A stretch of 64,000 bases of DNA from Flammeovirga pacifica (GTDB taxonomy: Bacteria; Bacteroidota; Bacteroidia; Cytophagales; Flammeovirgaceae). The position numbers and the translations under genes were made by a program. A model generated the notes under the pieces. That model saw nothing but the letters and a program-made list of their open reading frames with translations. It did no database searches and was not told the origin of the DNA. Below are positions 38,399 to 48,623 of the stretch, piece after piece (the first letter of the stretch is position 1; each line of letters starts with the position of its first letter). The stretch is taken from the NCBI RefSeq assembly GCF_000807855.2, contig NZ_JRYR02000002.1:945756-1009755 (forward strand), in the 5' to 3' direction.

Positions 38399-38834
38399 AT
38401 GCCTATAACTCTCAATACTTTACAGTAAGTAAGTCTTATCATGTATTGAAACCTATCCCCTCTATCCAATAGACACCCTTTTGAGTCATAAAGGAAATGG
38501 AATATTATACCTATCCAAGATATTCATCCTTTATACTTTTACCTGAGGGTTAAACCACTGCTCCTATTGACATTCTCTATCACTAATGAGATACTTTTGA
38601 TTATATAATATGATAATGGTACGTTATTAGAACCTTAAACAGAGCAATACATACACCAGAAGAAATAGATTTATAGAAGTTAAAACCACTGTCTTCTTTA
38701 CCTCGATTGTTATTTGATACCTATTCTTTATCATGGTTCCTTTCATAACATTCTCATCATCAATAACCATTGGATCATTAGCCTCATAGTAAATAATATT
38801 ACATCCCATTAGGCTCATTAATTAACCTTTGGCA
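38399..38834. other. Gene-poor stretch between convergent operons
   Basis: Between the two terminators there is no convincing gene. One minus-strand ORF of 63 codons (38627-38818) would encode a short protein with a C-terminal membrane helix, but it has no recognised motif and no promoter element before it, and lies just behind the sulfatase terminator. I treat it as possible but unsupported. Confidence 0.3.
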
Positions 38835-38871
38835 TAAAAAAAACCTCAATCCATAAAATGGAAAGAGGTTT
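38835..38871 (-). terminator. Terminator after the CTPSR sulfatase
   Basis: On the minus strand AAACCTC/GAGGTTT (38841-38847 with 38865-38871) with CCAT/ATGG inside, followed by eight or more T. It is 27 bases after the stop. Confidence 0.85.
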
Positions 38872-38897
38872 AATAATAAATGATATGTATGTATCAG

Positions 38898-40448
38898 TTA
38901 TCTAAGCTTATATGTTTTAATGCCTTTTTTATGATTACCTCTGATTGCTGTAAAAGCGGTCATCATTTGAGAGACTTTATCTTTATGAACTTTAGCCAAA
39001 TTGTTTTGTTGAGAAGGATCTTCTTTTATGTTGTATAATTGAACTTCTGGATCGTTACCAATTTCAATGGCTACTTTTTTCAATTCAGCAGGTCCTTTGT
39101 AAGATGGAATCAACAACCAATCTCCTTGTCTGAAAGCTGTTCTTGATGTTGCTTCTAATACCAATTCTTCACGGCCTTTATCAGAAGTACCTAATAAAGC
39201 GTCTATCACATTTTGACTATCATTTGTTGTTACATCACTACCAATTAAAGAAGCAATTGACGTCATTAAATCCATTTGACAAACAATAGCATCTGATTTT
39301 TTAGGTGAAATATGACCTTTCCAATACGTTAAGAATGGTACTCTTGTACCTGCTTCGAATAAACTATATTTACCTCCACGAAGTACACCTGTTGGTTTAT
39401 GATCGCCTAATTTTTCAACCGCATCATCATAGTAACCATCATTTAAAACAGGACCGTTATCCGATGAGAAAATCACTAATGTATTGTCTAAAACACCTTC
39501 TTCTTTTAGTGTTTTCATAATTTCACCAATACACCAATCTGCTTCAATAATAGCATCACCTCTTGGACCCATACCTGATTTTCCTTCAAATCTTGGATGT
39601 GGAGTTCTTGGTACGTGTGGCTGTTGCATTGCATAGTATAAGAAGAACGGTTCGTCTTTGTGCTTCTTCACATATTCTTTCGCTTTTACTAAAAAGTGAT
39701 CCGCCATGTCATAATCATTCCATTTTGCTGACTCACCACCTTTCATGAAACCGATTCTTGGAATACCATTCACCACACTATTATTGTGACCATGATGCCA
39801 CTTCATTTTCACTAACTCAGGGTTAGAGATAGCTGTTGGCTCTCCTTCGAAGTTTTCTTTATAATTTACTTGAATAGGATCGTTTAAATCTAACCCTACA
39901 ACATCACCATTATCAATATAAACAGTAGGTACTCTATCTTGAGTAGCTGCCATAATGTAACTTTCATCAAAACCAATTTGGTTAGGACCACGTTGAATTG
40001 TTTTGTTCCAATCCATGTTACCATCTCCTAAACCTAAGTGCCATTTACCTACTACACCAGTTGCATAACCCTCTTTTTTCAACATTTTAGGTAATGTCAT
40101 TACTTCTGTGTCAATAATTAAAGGAGCAGAACCAGGAAGAATTTTTGCTTTAGCATTTCTCCAAGGGTAAGTACCTGTAATTAAACCAAATCTACTTGGA
40201 GTACACGTAGCAGATGTTGCATATCCATTTGAAAATTGCACACCGTTATCGGCTAAGAAATCCATGTTTGGTGTTTTCAAATTAGTGGCAGCTCCATAGG
40301 CTCCCATATCACCATAACCTAAATCATCTAAATAAATTAATAAGATATTTGGTTTTACTTGTGCTGAAGTTGTTTCTTGTTTTACCGAGTTACATCCCAC
40401 CATAGACATAAACAGGGCAACAACTAATAATAATTTATTCATTGTCAT
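38898..40448 (-). CDS. Lipoprotein sulfatase (CTPSR, S1_15-like)
   Basis: The 516-residue product has a lipoprotein signal (MSMVGCNS, Cys19; ATG at residue 3 is an alternative start). The sulfatase domain has CTPSR (Cys82 to Arg86) followed by FGLITGTYPWR, metal-site LIYLDDLGYGD and SSDNGPV, and KWHLGLGDGN. The whole N-terminal pattern is like sulfatases of the S1_15 type, which I recall as 6-sulfate galactose/GalNAc enzymes; the assignment is tentative. It lies 106 bases downstream of the GH110-like gene on the same strand with a terminator-like structure between, so each probably has its own transcript. It would desulfate galactose units before or after GH110 action. Confidence 0.9.
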   Translation of the reverse strand: MTMNKLLLVVALFMSMVGCNSVKQETTSAQVKPNILLIYLDDLGYGDMGAYGAATNLKTPNMDFLADNGVQFSNGYATSATCTPSRFGLITGTYPWRNAKAKILPGSAPLIIDTEVMTLPKMLKKEGYATGVVGKWHLGLGDGNMDWNKTIQRGPNQIGFDESYIMAATQDRVPTVYIDNGDVVGLDLNDPIQVNYKENFEGEPTAISNPELVKMKWHHGHNNSVVNGIPRIGFMKGGESAKWNDYDMADHFLVKAKEYVKKHKDEPFFLYYAMQQPHVPRTPHPRFEGKSGMGPRGDAIIEADWCIGEIMKTLKEEGVLDNTLVIFSSDNGPVLNDGYYDDAVEKLGDHKPTGVLRGGKYSLFEAGTRVPFLTYWKGHISPKKSDAIVCQMDLMTSIASLIGSDVTTNDSQNVIDALLGTSDKGREELVLEATSRTAFRQGDWLLIPSYKGPAELKKVAIEIGNDPEVQLYNIKEDPSQQNNLAKVHKDKVSQMMTAFTAIRGNHKKGIKTYKLR

Positions 40449-40481
40449 ATCAATTGAACTATAAAAATTAAGTCAGTATAA

Positions 40482-40540
40482 AAAATTGCTATCTACTCCA
40501 ACCGACACATTTCGTGTCAATTGAAGTTTAGTCCGATAGC
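40482..40540 (-). terminator. Probable terminator after the GH110-like gene
   Basis: On the minus strand GCTATC (40540-40535) pairs with GATAGC (40493-40488), the inner GACAC/GTGTC (40504-40518) adds a second stem, and six T follow. The same bases also lie in the upstream region of the sulfatase gene and may serve both. Confidence 0.55.
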
Positions 40541-40554
40541 TATGATAAATTTCT

Positions 40555-42423
40555 TTATTGAAAATCTACATTGACAGCACTGCCATCACTTTCGATCATT
40601 TTCGTTGCTTTCCCTTTATAATCGTTGTTTTTAAACACAATATTTTTGGAGTGTTTAATTACAAAAGCAGGGTTTTCAGGGAAAAGTTGAGGAAACAGAT
40701 CACTCGACAACATCTTATTATTTTCGAATGTTAATCCATCTGTGTTATGCACTTCCATAACCATATTATCAAATAACTTAAAGGTATTATCTTTAATTAA
40801 AATATTATGGAATGCGATACTTGTATTGTCTTCGTCTGTATGAAAACGAATAATTCCTCTACTTAAACCACCATAATTACAATTGTCAAAAGTATTTCCT
40901 ACAACAGTTAGGTTAGCTTGTGATCCAGACTCGTACCATTTAGTACTCTCTACTGGAACTAAAATCGCTTCCATTTCTGATTGGAAATAATTGTCTTTCA
41001 CTAATGTATTTTTAGGTGTTGACAATAGAATCCCTCTCGCTCTATTACCTCTGAAAACATTTTTTTCTAGGATAACTTCAGGGTAAGCCGTTAAATTTTC
41101 GATGTAATCTCCCACTTCTATTCCAGAAGGGATATCTTCTTTGAACGTCATAATTTGATAACGCTCATTTATTCTTTGAATTGATTCAATAGTTAACCCC
41201 TCATGGTAGGGCGAGAATGATTTATCAATTTTCACAAGACCGATCTGATCGCCTTTGCGACCAATAATAAAGCCTTCTTGTTGATGATGCCCCATTCTAA
41301 TGCCTAATTTCTTTGGTCCTAATTGCTCTACCACTTCTTGATAAGTACCATGAATATTTACACAATCATCTAACTGATTTTCCAATAACGAATTTGTGAT
41401 CTTAATTAATCCTCTACAGCCTACAAAGTGTGTAGCATCTGCAGTTGTAGACACCATACGGTCGCCTGATGGAGTAATTGTAAATTTATCTATTGTTAGA
41501 TTTTCTGAATTTTCAACCAATAAACCCATACCACCTGCATGGTGAAGAGTTACATTTTCTATATCAAAATTCTTAGTGTAAGTTACTCTAATACCTGGAG
41601 CTACTCTATTTTCACCTTGTTGTCCTTTTGTAGATAAGATGGTACCAATTGGAGGCAAGGCTTTTTTATGATTATAAAATCTTACTACACCTGGCTCAAT
41701 TTCTTTAACTCTTATTCTATTTTCTACACCCACTTTACGTAAAGTAAGTCCATGCTTATCTACCTTATATTTATATTTTATTTTATCGATATTATGCTTT
41801 TTTGAAGATCTAGCAGTGGTAGAAATTGGAGTAGAAGCTTTATCATTGTAAGCTATCGATTTTCTTTCCTTGTCGTAATTGATGGTTTGTCCCAAATCGT
41901 GCTCGTAATATTCTTTGACAAAATAGATTTGTTCATTACGAATATCATAAGGGTATTCATCACCAAAACGAACATCAAAAGTATGTTCTTTATCATTATG
42001 TGCAATCACTTCACCTTCACTATGGAAAGCCATTGCCCAATCTACTGTTACATTTTTAATCTTGATGTTTTCAGAATCTTGAACTAAAAAAGGAATCATT
42101 TTCCCGTGAAAAATAAAAGTAGATCCTTGTCCATCAATTGTAAAATCTTTAAACCCCTCAATAGGAAAAGCAAGTTTTACAAAAACATCTTTATGGTTTG
42201 ATAAATACACAAATTTACTTAGCCCTTTATCTGGATAAAAGTGATAAGTTCCTTTTTCAAAGACAATGCTTTTCGCATTATTGTTTTCTAAAATTTTATG
42301 TAAAACATATGGAGTTGCATCTTCTGTTATTTCAGAAGTGTTTGCTATTTTGATATTTTCAGAAGACTTTGCAAAGACTAATGATGAAATCAAAAGAGAA
42401 AAAAATATGAATAGTTTTTTCAT
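40555..42423 (-). CDS. GH110-like alpha-1,3-galactosidase
   Basis: The 622-residue product has a signal peptide (1-18) and a parallel beta-helix typical of GH110: FTIDGQGSTFIFHG (about 94-107), VQDSENIKIKNVTVDW (about 114-129), VTLHHAGGMGLLVENSENL, STTADATHFVGCRGLI and LLENQLDDCVNIHGTYQ. The Asp residues 329 and 352/353 sit in the last two blocks where GH110 has its catalytic acids. GH110 enzymes invert and cleave terminal alpha-1,3-galactose; marine members act on lambda-carrageenan oligosaccharides, bacterial gut ones on blood group B. Here the sulfatase neighbours favour an algal galactan. It lacks a T9SS domain, so it works in the periplasm. A TCACACA element lies 36-50 bases before its start. 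Confidence 0.83.
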   Translation of the reverse strand: MKKLFIFFSLLISSLVFAKSSENIKIANTSEITEDATPYVLHKILENNNAKSIVFEKGTYHFYPDKGLSKFVYLSNHKDVFVKLAFPIEGFKDFTIDGQGSTFIFHGKMIPFLVQDSENIKIKNVTVDWAMAFHSEGEVIAHNDKEHTFDVRFGDEYPYDIRNEQIYFVKEYYEHDLGQTINYDKERKSIAYNDKASTPISTTARSSKKHNIDKIKYKYKVDKHGLTLRKVGVENRIRVKEIEPGVVRFYNHKKALPPIGTILSTKGQQGENRVAPGIRVTYTKNFDIENVTLHHAGGMGLLVENSENLTIDKFTITPSGDRMVSTTADATHFVGCRGLIKITNSLLENQLDDCVNIHGTYQEVVEQLGPKKLGIRMGHHQQEGFIIGRKGDQIGLVKIDKSFSPYHEGLTIESIQRINERYQIMTFKEDIPSGIEVGDYIENLTAYPEVILEKNVFRGNRARGILLSTPKNTLVKDNYFQSEMEAILVPVESTKWYESGSQANLTVVGNTFDNCNYGGLSRGIIRFHTDEDNTSIAFHNILIKDNTFKLFDNMVMEVHNTDGLTFENNKMLSSDLFPQLFPENPAFVIKHSKNIVFKNNDYKGKATKMIESDGSAVNVDFQ

Positions 42424-42729
42424 GATTTATTTTAAAATTGTAATGTTAATCTCTTAAGTAGTCACACAGTATTTTACTTGTGTAATAATTCTTTCACACT
42501 ACAAAAATCAGTTATTCTATGTTCTTAATCGTCTGCGCAAGTACATGGTATGTGTCAATGCATACAAAACACTGTAAAAGTGATTATTACTACTAGTTAT
42601 TCCTCTTATTATATCATTAATCAATCAAAAAAGAAACATATAAAAGTACCTTTATTTCCGATAGAAATGGAGACATACAATTCATATACGATAAATGAAT
42701 GCAGAGAATTTAAATATTAAGAAATAAAA
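42424..42729 (-). promoter_or_regulatory. Upstream region of the GH110-like gene
   Basis: TAGTCACACAGTATT (42459-42473) is nearly identical to 47110-47124 before the HTCS gene. A second TCACACT is at 42494-42500 and an opposed TTGTGTAA at about 42478-42485. No exact TAnnTTTG promoter was found; GATTTTTG on the minus strand near 42502-42509 is one base off. Confidence 0.45.
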
Positions 42730-42768
42730 AATGAAGGCTATTCCAATTAATATGAAATAACCTTCATT
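42730..42768. terminator. Terminator after the HTCS gene
   Basis: AATGAAGG...CCTTCATT, with arms 42730-42743 and 42756-42768, sits 38 bases beyond the HTCS stop. T-rich stretches follow on both strands, so it may be bidirectional. Confidence 0.75.
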
Positions 42769-42805
42769 CTATTTTTTTTATCGATTACAATTCATCGAAA
42801 TTATA

Positions 42806-45800
42806 TTATTCAGATGTCTCTACTACAACTTCTTCTTTTCCGTATTTACCTGGTGTAATACCATAATGTTCTTTAAACATTCGACTAAAGTGAGTTCTAC
42901 TTTTAAAACCCGTTCGCATATACACCTCGGTAACGGTGAGCTTCTCTTTTACCAAAAACTCTGCTGCTTTTTTAAGGCGATACAATTTCAATAACTCATA
43001 TGGAGTATGATTTGTAATACTTTTTACTTTTTGATAAAAGTGTGTTCTATTTAAATGCAGTTCTTTGATAAAAATATTGATATCCAACTCTTCGTCATCA
43101 AGATGTTTTTCCATCAAACCATAGAGTTTTTCCATGAATACTCTATCACTTTTATTATTGTTTTTCTTCTCTACTTCTACCGGGAAATCAATTCTGAATC
43201 TCTCTCTTAATTGTTTTCTGTTTTTAAGTAGCATTTGCGTGGTTGCTATCAAATGCTTCAGATCAAATGGTTTTGAAATATAAGCATCTGCCCCACTTTC
43301 TAATCCTAAAACTTGATCATCTACAGATGATCTAGAAGTGAGAAGCACCACAGGAATATGACTTGTTCTCACATCCGCTTTAATTAATTTACAAAGTTCT
43401 AAACCGTTCATTTCTGGCATTAGAATATCAGAAATAATTAGATCAGGCCATTCATGTTCAACAGCATCCATACACTGTTTTCCATGAACAAAAGATTTTA
43501 CGTTAAAGTATTCTGAAAGTGACGTACTTACAAAATCTCTCAAATCATCATTATCTTCTACATAATAGACCGATAATTCTTTTAATGTTTCATCTTTTAA
43601 ACTTTCAGGAAGTTCTACCCCCATTGGATGAAGTCTTTGTTTTTCATCATCCGTTTCTAAGCTTAAAATCTCTTGTAAACGACCTTCATTAAATGTATCC
43701 TCAAGGCTTACTTCTACAGGTAACATTACCTCGAAGATTGTTCCTTTTCCTTGTTCACTAGAAACATTGATATTACCGTAATGTAATTCTACAATTCTCT
43801 TAGAGAAGGCTAATCCAATTCCAGAACCAATAGTTGCGGTATTTACATCATCCGATTGATAATAACGATCAAATACAAAAGGAAGATCTTTATCTTTAAT
43901 ACCTACACCATTATCTGATACAGAGAAATACAACTGTTCGTCTTTTATCGCATACTGTAAGGTGATTGTTCCTTCCTTATTCGTAAACTTAAAGGCGTTG
44001 TTTAATAAGTTATTTAAAACTATTTCTAACTTTTGACGATCGGCAACAGCAAAAATCTGATTCGCCTCTCCCACCACTTCAAATTTCTTTGAAGAATGTT
44101 CTGCCAATTGATCAAATCCTTTCTTGACTTCACTAATTAGATCTGTGAAATCAAAAGAAGACATTTTTAATTTAAGTAAGCTCTGTTCTGCCTTTTGGAA
44201 ATCTTGTACTTGATTGACCAATTGGAACATCTTCTTTGCTTGTCTTTCAATTAGTGACAAATGCTTGTTGGCATCATTGTTTTCTTCAAACATATTGACC
44301 AACACTTGCAATGGTCCTGAGATTAAGGTAAGAGGTGTTCTAAATTCATGAGCGATATTCATGAACAACCTAGTTCTTGTTTTATTAAGTTGATCTACCC
44401 TTTCTCTTTCGATATGTTCTAACTCTAAATCGTGGCTCAAGTTATTTAATCTTAGGACAAATCGACCTATGATGTAAAGTATAATTAAAATGAGTACTAC
44501 ATAAATAAAGTATGCCCAATTAGTTTTCCAAATCGGTGGATGGATGGTTATTTTGATCTCTTTTATAGCCGACCAATCTTTTTTAGAATTAGAAACTGCC
44601 GCTTGAAAAACATACTCTCCTGGAGGTAAGCCGTTAAAATTAGCGTACTTCAATTCTGAAGGTGCTGTCACCCATTCTTTATCTTGAGGCAACATACGGT
44701 ATTTTACAAGGTTACCTTTTGAGTTGGAGTAATGAAGTGAAATAAGCTCAATAGAAAAGACGTTTTCATCATATTCCAATTCAATTTCTTTTGTTTGATC
44801 TAGTGATTTGGTTAATATCACTCTTTTATTTAAGGTATCTAATGGTGCAATTTTTTGATTAAATACTTTAAAATCACCTAATATAAATTTAGGCATCGGT
44901 ACATCATCCACAACTTCTGAAGGATTAAAGTAACACAAACCATTACCTCCTGCAAAAATCATTTTACCATTTTCTAAGACGGTAGAAGAAGGTTCAAATG
45001 GTGAAATTAATACACCATCATCTTCTGTATAATTTCTAAATTTGTGACTCTTAAGATCAAATTCATTCAATCCTCTATTGGTCGTAATCCATAATCTATT
45101 ATTTCCTTCGCTCTGAATACTTTTAACAACGTTATTATCTAAACCGTCCTTTTCTTTAAACGCTTTAAAAGTTGATGCCAATCTCGTGTTTTCTACCAGA
45201 CAAATTCCTCCGCCTTCAGTACCTAACCAAAGCTGTCCATTATCCAACCTTGTAATAGCAGAAATAAAATTACTCGATACAGAGTATTTATTATTTGGAT
45301 CATGAACAAATAAAGATTTTTTCATTTTAACCAATGATTTTTTAGGCTGATTATTAATTCTAATTAGCCCATCACTTTTAGTTCCTACCCAGATAAAATT
45401 ATACTTTGGATCTTCATAAATGTATCTAAGATCAATAATTTTTTTAGCCGTTAATGCTGGATATTGATTGATAAATTCTGCTGATTTAATTTGTCCATAA
45501 GTACCAAATTTCAACCTAAACAATCCTTCCTGAGTAGCCAGCCAATGGTATCCAAATTGATCTAACGTAATTGATTTTAACTTAGCTGAAATTAACTCTG
45601 GAAGGCCTTTATATTTTAAGTCAACCCAGTGATTCATCCCCTTAGGTAAGTATAAATTCTTACCATTAGAGGCATAAGATTTTACAAATTGCCCACCTTC
45701 CCTATCAATAAAAATTGTAGCATTTGACAAGCCCTTTAGCTTTTGTAAACTTTTAGGTAAAGGTTCTAGTTTATTCGTTTTAGTATTAAAGTTTAGAATC

Positions 45801-46900
45801 CCTCTAAAATGCACATTTAATAATACATTGGTAGTATCTAAAACTTGAACATTTAATACATGGTTCGACCATTCTTTTGAACGTTCTTGATTTCCTAAAT
45901 CTGAATAGTGAAATACATTTTGATGTAAAGGCAATTGATATAAACCTTTTCTTAACGAACCTACCCAATAGTTTCCATCAGAATTCGATAATATCACTCC
46001 AACTCTATAAATTGAATATAAAACTTCTGGTAATTGATCGTTTTTTAATTGATCAATACTTAATTGATATAAACCTATCTCTTTATGACCTAACCAAATA
46101 TGATGCTCATGATCAATATGAATAGTTTGAAACTTATCGTGTTTAAAGACCTTTTTTTGATCTGACCATTCCCCATTTTTCTTTTTGTAAATGAGCCCTA
46201 AACCTCTATTTCTTACGGTAATAATTGTATTATCATCGTACTTTGCTATTTCTAATATTTTATCTGCCTTCGTGTTACCAATAATGGTTTTCGTCTTTTC
46301 ATTGACATCAATTAAATATACTCCGTTGGATGTCGTTGTAAGTACCTCATTTTCGTTTAAAACAATAGTTTGATAAGCTAAAACACCTTCATCAAAAGAT
46401 ATTCTATCAATTAAACCTTTATTATTTTCATCGAAAAACAATAAACCTTCTTCTTCTGTAGTACATAAAACATCCTCATTAAAATATTGTATTTGACGAA
46501 CTATTGGGCCTGATTTCACCCCTTGTTTTGTACGTTGAAGGTAGATACTTTCAAATTTTTGAGTATCATAATCAAATAAACTCACACCATGGTCTGTACC
46601 TAACCAAATATTTTGCCTTTCGTCTTGGAATAAAGTTCTTACACGGTTACTGTTTAAGTTTTTAATGTTTCTATACGTTTTGAATTCAAATCCATCAAAA
46701 GTATTTAAGCCATCAAAAGTCCCTACCCAAAGTAAGCCGTTATGATCCTCTAATAAAGAAGTAACACCATAATGTGATAGACCTTCAGGCATAGAATACG
46801 TTTTTAATAATCTATGGTCTAAAGAATTTTGTGTAAACCCGTTAATTGTTACCAATAGAACCAGTAACAAAGTATGCAATATTCTTTTCATTCCGTTCAT
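42806..46900 (-). CDS. Hybrid two-component regulator (HTCS), canonical
   Basis: The 1364-residue product has a signal peptide (about 1-23), a periplasmic propeller of regulator repeats (about 30-690, LWVGT, IWLGT, FIWVGT motifs), a Y_Y_Y domain (about 715-787), a membrane helix at 794-813, kinase His851 (NIAHEFRTPLT), N box NNLLNNAFKFT, G boxes DNGVGI and GSGIGLAF, a receiver at 1109-1226 with YYVEDNDDL and phospho-acceptor Asp1158 (IISDILMPEMNG), and an AraC-type DNA-binding domain (1255-1356, ending FSRMFKEHYGITPGKY). All catalytic residues are present, in contrast to the HTCS at 2467-6528. By position, between GH110 and sulfatase genes, it is the likely activator of the main locus. A TCACACA element shared with two enzyme genes lies about 210 bases before its start. 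Confidence 0.93.
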   Translation of the reverse strand: MNGMKRILHTLLLVLLVTINGFTQNSLDHRLLKTYSMPEGLSHYGVTSLLEDHNGLLWVGTFDGLNTFDGFEFKTYRNIKNLNSNRVRTLFQDERQNIWLGTDHGVSLFDYDTQKFESIYLQRTKQGVKSGPIVRQIQYFNEDVLCTTEEEGLLFFDENNKGLIDRISFDEGVLAYQTIVLNENEVLTTTSNGVYLIDVNEKTKTIIGNTKADKILEIAKYDDNTIITVRNRGLGLIYKKKNGEWSDQKKVFKHDKFQTIHIDHEHHIWLGHKEIGLYQLSIDQLKNDQLPEVLYSIYRVGVILSNSDGNYWVGSLRKGLYQLPLHQNVFHYSDLGNQERSKEWSNHVLNVQVLDTTNVLLNVHFRGILNFNTKTNKLEPLPKSLQKLKGLSNATIFIDREGGQFVKSYASNGKNLYLPKGMNHWVDLKYKGLPELISAKLKSITLDQFGYHWLATQEGLFRLKFGTYGQIKSAEFINQYPALTAKKIIDLRYIYEDPKYNFIWVGTKSDGLIRINNQPKKSLVKMKKSLFVHDPNNKYSVSSNFISAITRLDNGQLWLGTEGGGICLVENTRLASTFKAFKEKDGLDNNVVKSIQSEGNNRLWITTNRGLNEFDLKSHKFRNYTEDDGVLISPFEPSSTVLENGKMIFAGGNGLCYFNPSEVVDDVPMPKFILGDFKVFNQKIAPLDTLNKRVILTKSLDQTKEIELEYDENVFSIELISLHYSNSKGNLVKYRMLPQDKEWVTAPSELKYANFNGLPPGEYVFQAAVSNSKKDWSAIKEIKITIHPPIWKTNWAYFIYVVLILIILYIIGRFVLRLNNLSHDLELEHIERERVDQLNKTRTRLFMNIAHEFRTPLTLISGPLQVLVNMFEENNDANKHLSLIERQAKKMFQLVNQVQDFQKAEQSLLKLKMSSFDFTDLISEVKKGFDQLAEHSSKKFEVVGEANQIFAVADRQKLEIVLNNLLNNAFKFTNKEGTITLQYAIKDEQLYFSVSDNGVGIKDKDLPFVFDRYYQSDDVNTATIGSGIGLAFSKRIVELHYGNINVSSEQGKGTIFEVMLPVEVSLEDTFNEGRLQEILSLETDDEKQRLHPMGVELPESLKDETLKELSVYYVEDNDDLRDFVSTSLSEYFNVKSFVHGKQCMDAVEHEWPDLIISDILMPEMNGLELCKLIKADVRTSHIPVVLLTSRSSVDDQVLGLESGADAYISKPFDLKHLIATTQMLLKNRKQLRERFRIDFPVEVEKKNNNKSDRVFMEKLYGLMEKHLDDEELDINIFIKELHLNRTHFYQKVKSITNHTPYELLKLYRLKKAAEFLVKEKLTVTEVYMRTGFKSRTHFSRMFKEHYGITPGKYGKEEVVVETSE

Positions 46901-46963
46901 CTCAACAAAGGTTAGTAAGTATTCCTGATAAGTTTAAATATGTTAGTTGATTTATTTAAGGTG

Positions 46964-46971
46964 CAAAAGTA
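46964..46971 (-). promoter_or_regulatory. Promoter -7 element of the HTCS gene
   Basis: TACTTTTG on the minus strand is an exact TAnnTTTG match, 64 bases before the start codon. The -33 region has no TTTG. Confidence 0.4.
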
Positions 46972-47095
46972 AAGTTTATTCCCCTTATTAATTGTCTTAC
47001 TTCATCTGAAAAATGATAATTAATCTCAATATTCAGAACTTTAAGACAAGATATGGTTAGACGGTGCATCAAAACGTAGATTACTATCATTCTGA

Positions 47096-47124
47096 TCACA
47101 CCATCTATATAGTCACACATTATT
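47096..47124 (-). promoter_or_regulatory. TCACACA direct repeat upstream of the HTCS gene
   Basis: TCACACC (47096-47102) and TCACACA (47113-47119) are direct repeats 17 bases apart. The second copy, TAGTCACACATTATT (47110-47124), matches 14 of 15 bases of the element before GH110. It lies between the sulfatase stop and the HTCS promoter. Confidence 0.4.
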
Positions 47125-47129
47125 GATAG

Positions 47130-48623
47130 TTACAAATTCAAGCCAGTTCCTTGCAAACTGTAATCTTTATCCCAAAATACTTTCCATGGATCTTGTGTAT
47201 TTTGTTGGAATTGCTTCATTTTTTCCTTCATCATAGAAAGCACCTCTTCGTGTTCTTTACTGTCTGCTAAATTGTGAATCTCGTCAGGATCTTTATCAAG
47301 ATCATACAATTCAAATTCTGCATGATGCAAATAATCTTGAACAGTTCTTTTGCCAAAGTATTTTGCATTAGATCTATATACTTGTTGCCAAGTAGAAGAC
47401 ACCCAAAGGTCTGAGGCAAAAGGATATTCTAATCCAGAAGCAATATTAAAAATCAGTTTGTAATTTTTATGTCTTACCACACGCATAGGGTAATACATTG
47501 TTATTTCGTGGAATGTATGAGAAGCATAGATTTCGTCTCTTGCTGTCGTATCCTCACCACTCAACACGCCTTTAAAAGAATGGCCATGAAAATTATTTGG
47601 TTGATAGTTTATCCCTGCCCAATCTAAAATGGTAGGAGTTAAATCTACCCAAGAAATGAAGTCATTTTTGACTTTAGTTTGTCCTTTAAGTAATGGATTT
47701 TTGATAATACAAGGTAGATTCATTCCTGGTTCGTACAAGGTTGTCTTTGCTCCAGGGAAAGCAATTCCATTATCAGAAATATAAATTACAATTGTATTAT
47801 CTAGTTTTCCAGATGCTTTTAAATGTTCCATTAATTGACCAAAACCCGTATCAATTCTAGAAACACTTTGATAATATTGTACTAGCTCTTCTCTAGACTC
47901 TTTCGTATCTGGTAAAAAACTAGGTACTAAAACTTCGTCAGTAGTGTATGTAATTTCCTTTACTCCTTTATAACCAGTTTTGCTATTTCCAAAACTATTC
48001 GGATCATCCCAATTAGGTCCTGTAGATTCTCCTCTATGTGGATCACCAGTACAGAAATATAAAAAGAAAGGATTTTCACTATTAAATACTTCCTTTACGT
48101 TATTCGCCATTTCTACCGTATTCCTTTGGTTTCCGGGTAAAACGTCTTGAAAGTGAAAAACCTTCTCCGGTGCCAAATGATATTTACCAATTCTAGCGGT
48201 ATAATATCCATTCTGCTCTAAGATTAAAGGAAGAGAATTAACAGTATCATAGGTACTAAAATGATGGTAATCGTGCGTATGACCATATGAACCTGTAGCA
48301 TGTCCAAATTTACCCGTAAGAATAACAGATCTTGAAGCTGCACAACTTGCACTTGTACAAAATGCATTATTAAATATCGTTCCGTCTTCGGCTAATTGAT
48401 CTAAATTAGGTGTTTGTATCACAGGGTTTCCATAACACCCTAAGGCATCTTTACCATGATCATCTGTGACAAATAAAATGATATTAGGTCGTTCATCACC
48501 CTGTTCTTTTTGTACTGTACTTTTAGATGATTGACAAGAAATCAATACAAAAAAAGACAACATTACAAAAGGAAAAATATTAAGTCCGCTTAGCTTATTT
48601 AAAAAGTTCATTTCGGTTATCAT
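47130..48623 (-). CDS. Lipoprotein sulfatase (CAASR, S1_8-like)
   Basis: The 497-residue product has a lipoprotein signal (LISCQSS, Cys30; ATG at residue 5 is an alternative start). The sulfatase motif is CAASR (Cys94 to Arg98). LFVTDDHGKDALGCYG, KFGHATGSYGH, IGKYHLAP and TGDPHRGE match the S1_8-type (heparan N-sulfatase-like) pattern, a subfamily also found in carrageenan loci of marine bacteria. It acts in the periplasm or at the surface. It is divergent from the sulfatase at 49025-50506, and the shared intergenic region carries a 15-base element also found before GH82-like copy 2. Confidence 0.9.
   Translation of the reverse strand: MITEMNFLNKLSGLNIFPFVMLSFFVLISCQSSKSTVQKEQGDERPNIILFVTDDHGKDALGCYGNPVIQTPNLDQLAEDGTIFNNAFCTSASCAASRSVILTGKFGHATGSYGHTHDYHHFSTYDTVNSLPLILEQNGYYTARIGKYHLAPEKVFHFQDVLPGNQRNTVEMANNVKEVFNSENPFFLYFCTGDPHRGESTGPNWDDPNSFGNSKTGYKGVKEITYTTDEVLVPSFLPDTKESREELVQYYQSVSRIDTGFGQLMEHLKASGKLDNTIVIYISDNGIAFPGAKTTLYEPGMNLPCIIKNPLLKGQTKVKNDFISWVDLTPTILDWAGINYQPNNFHGHSFKGVLSGEDTTARDEIYASHTFHEITMYYPMRVVRHKNYKLIFNIASGLEYPFASDLWVSSTWQQVYRSNAKYFGKRTVQDYLHHAEFELYDLDKDPDEIHNLADSKEHEEVLSMMKEKMKQFQQNTQDPWKVFWDKDYSLQGTGLNL

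Noticed and set aside
38627-38818. Minus-strand ORF of 63 codons with a C-terminal hydrophobic stretch
   Set aside because: No promoter, no motif, and it lies directly behind another gene's terminator. Kept only as a remark in the gene-poor stretch.
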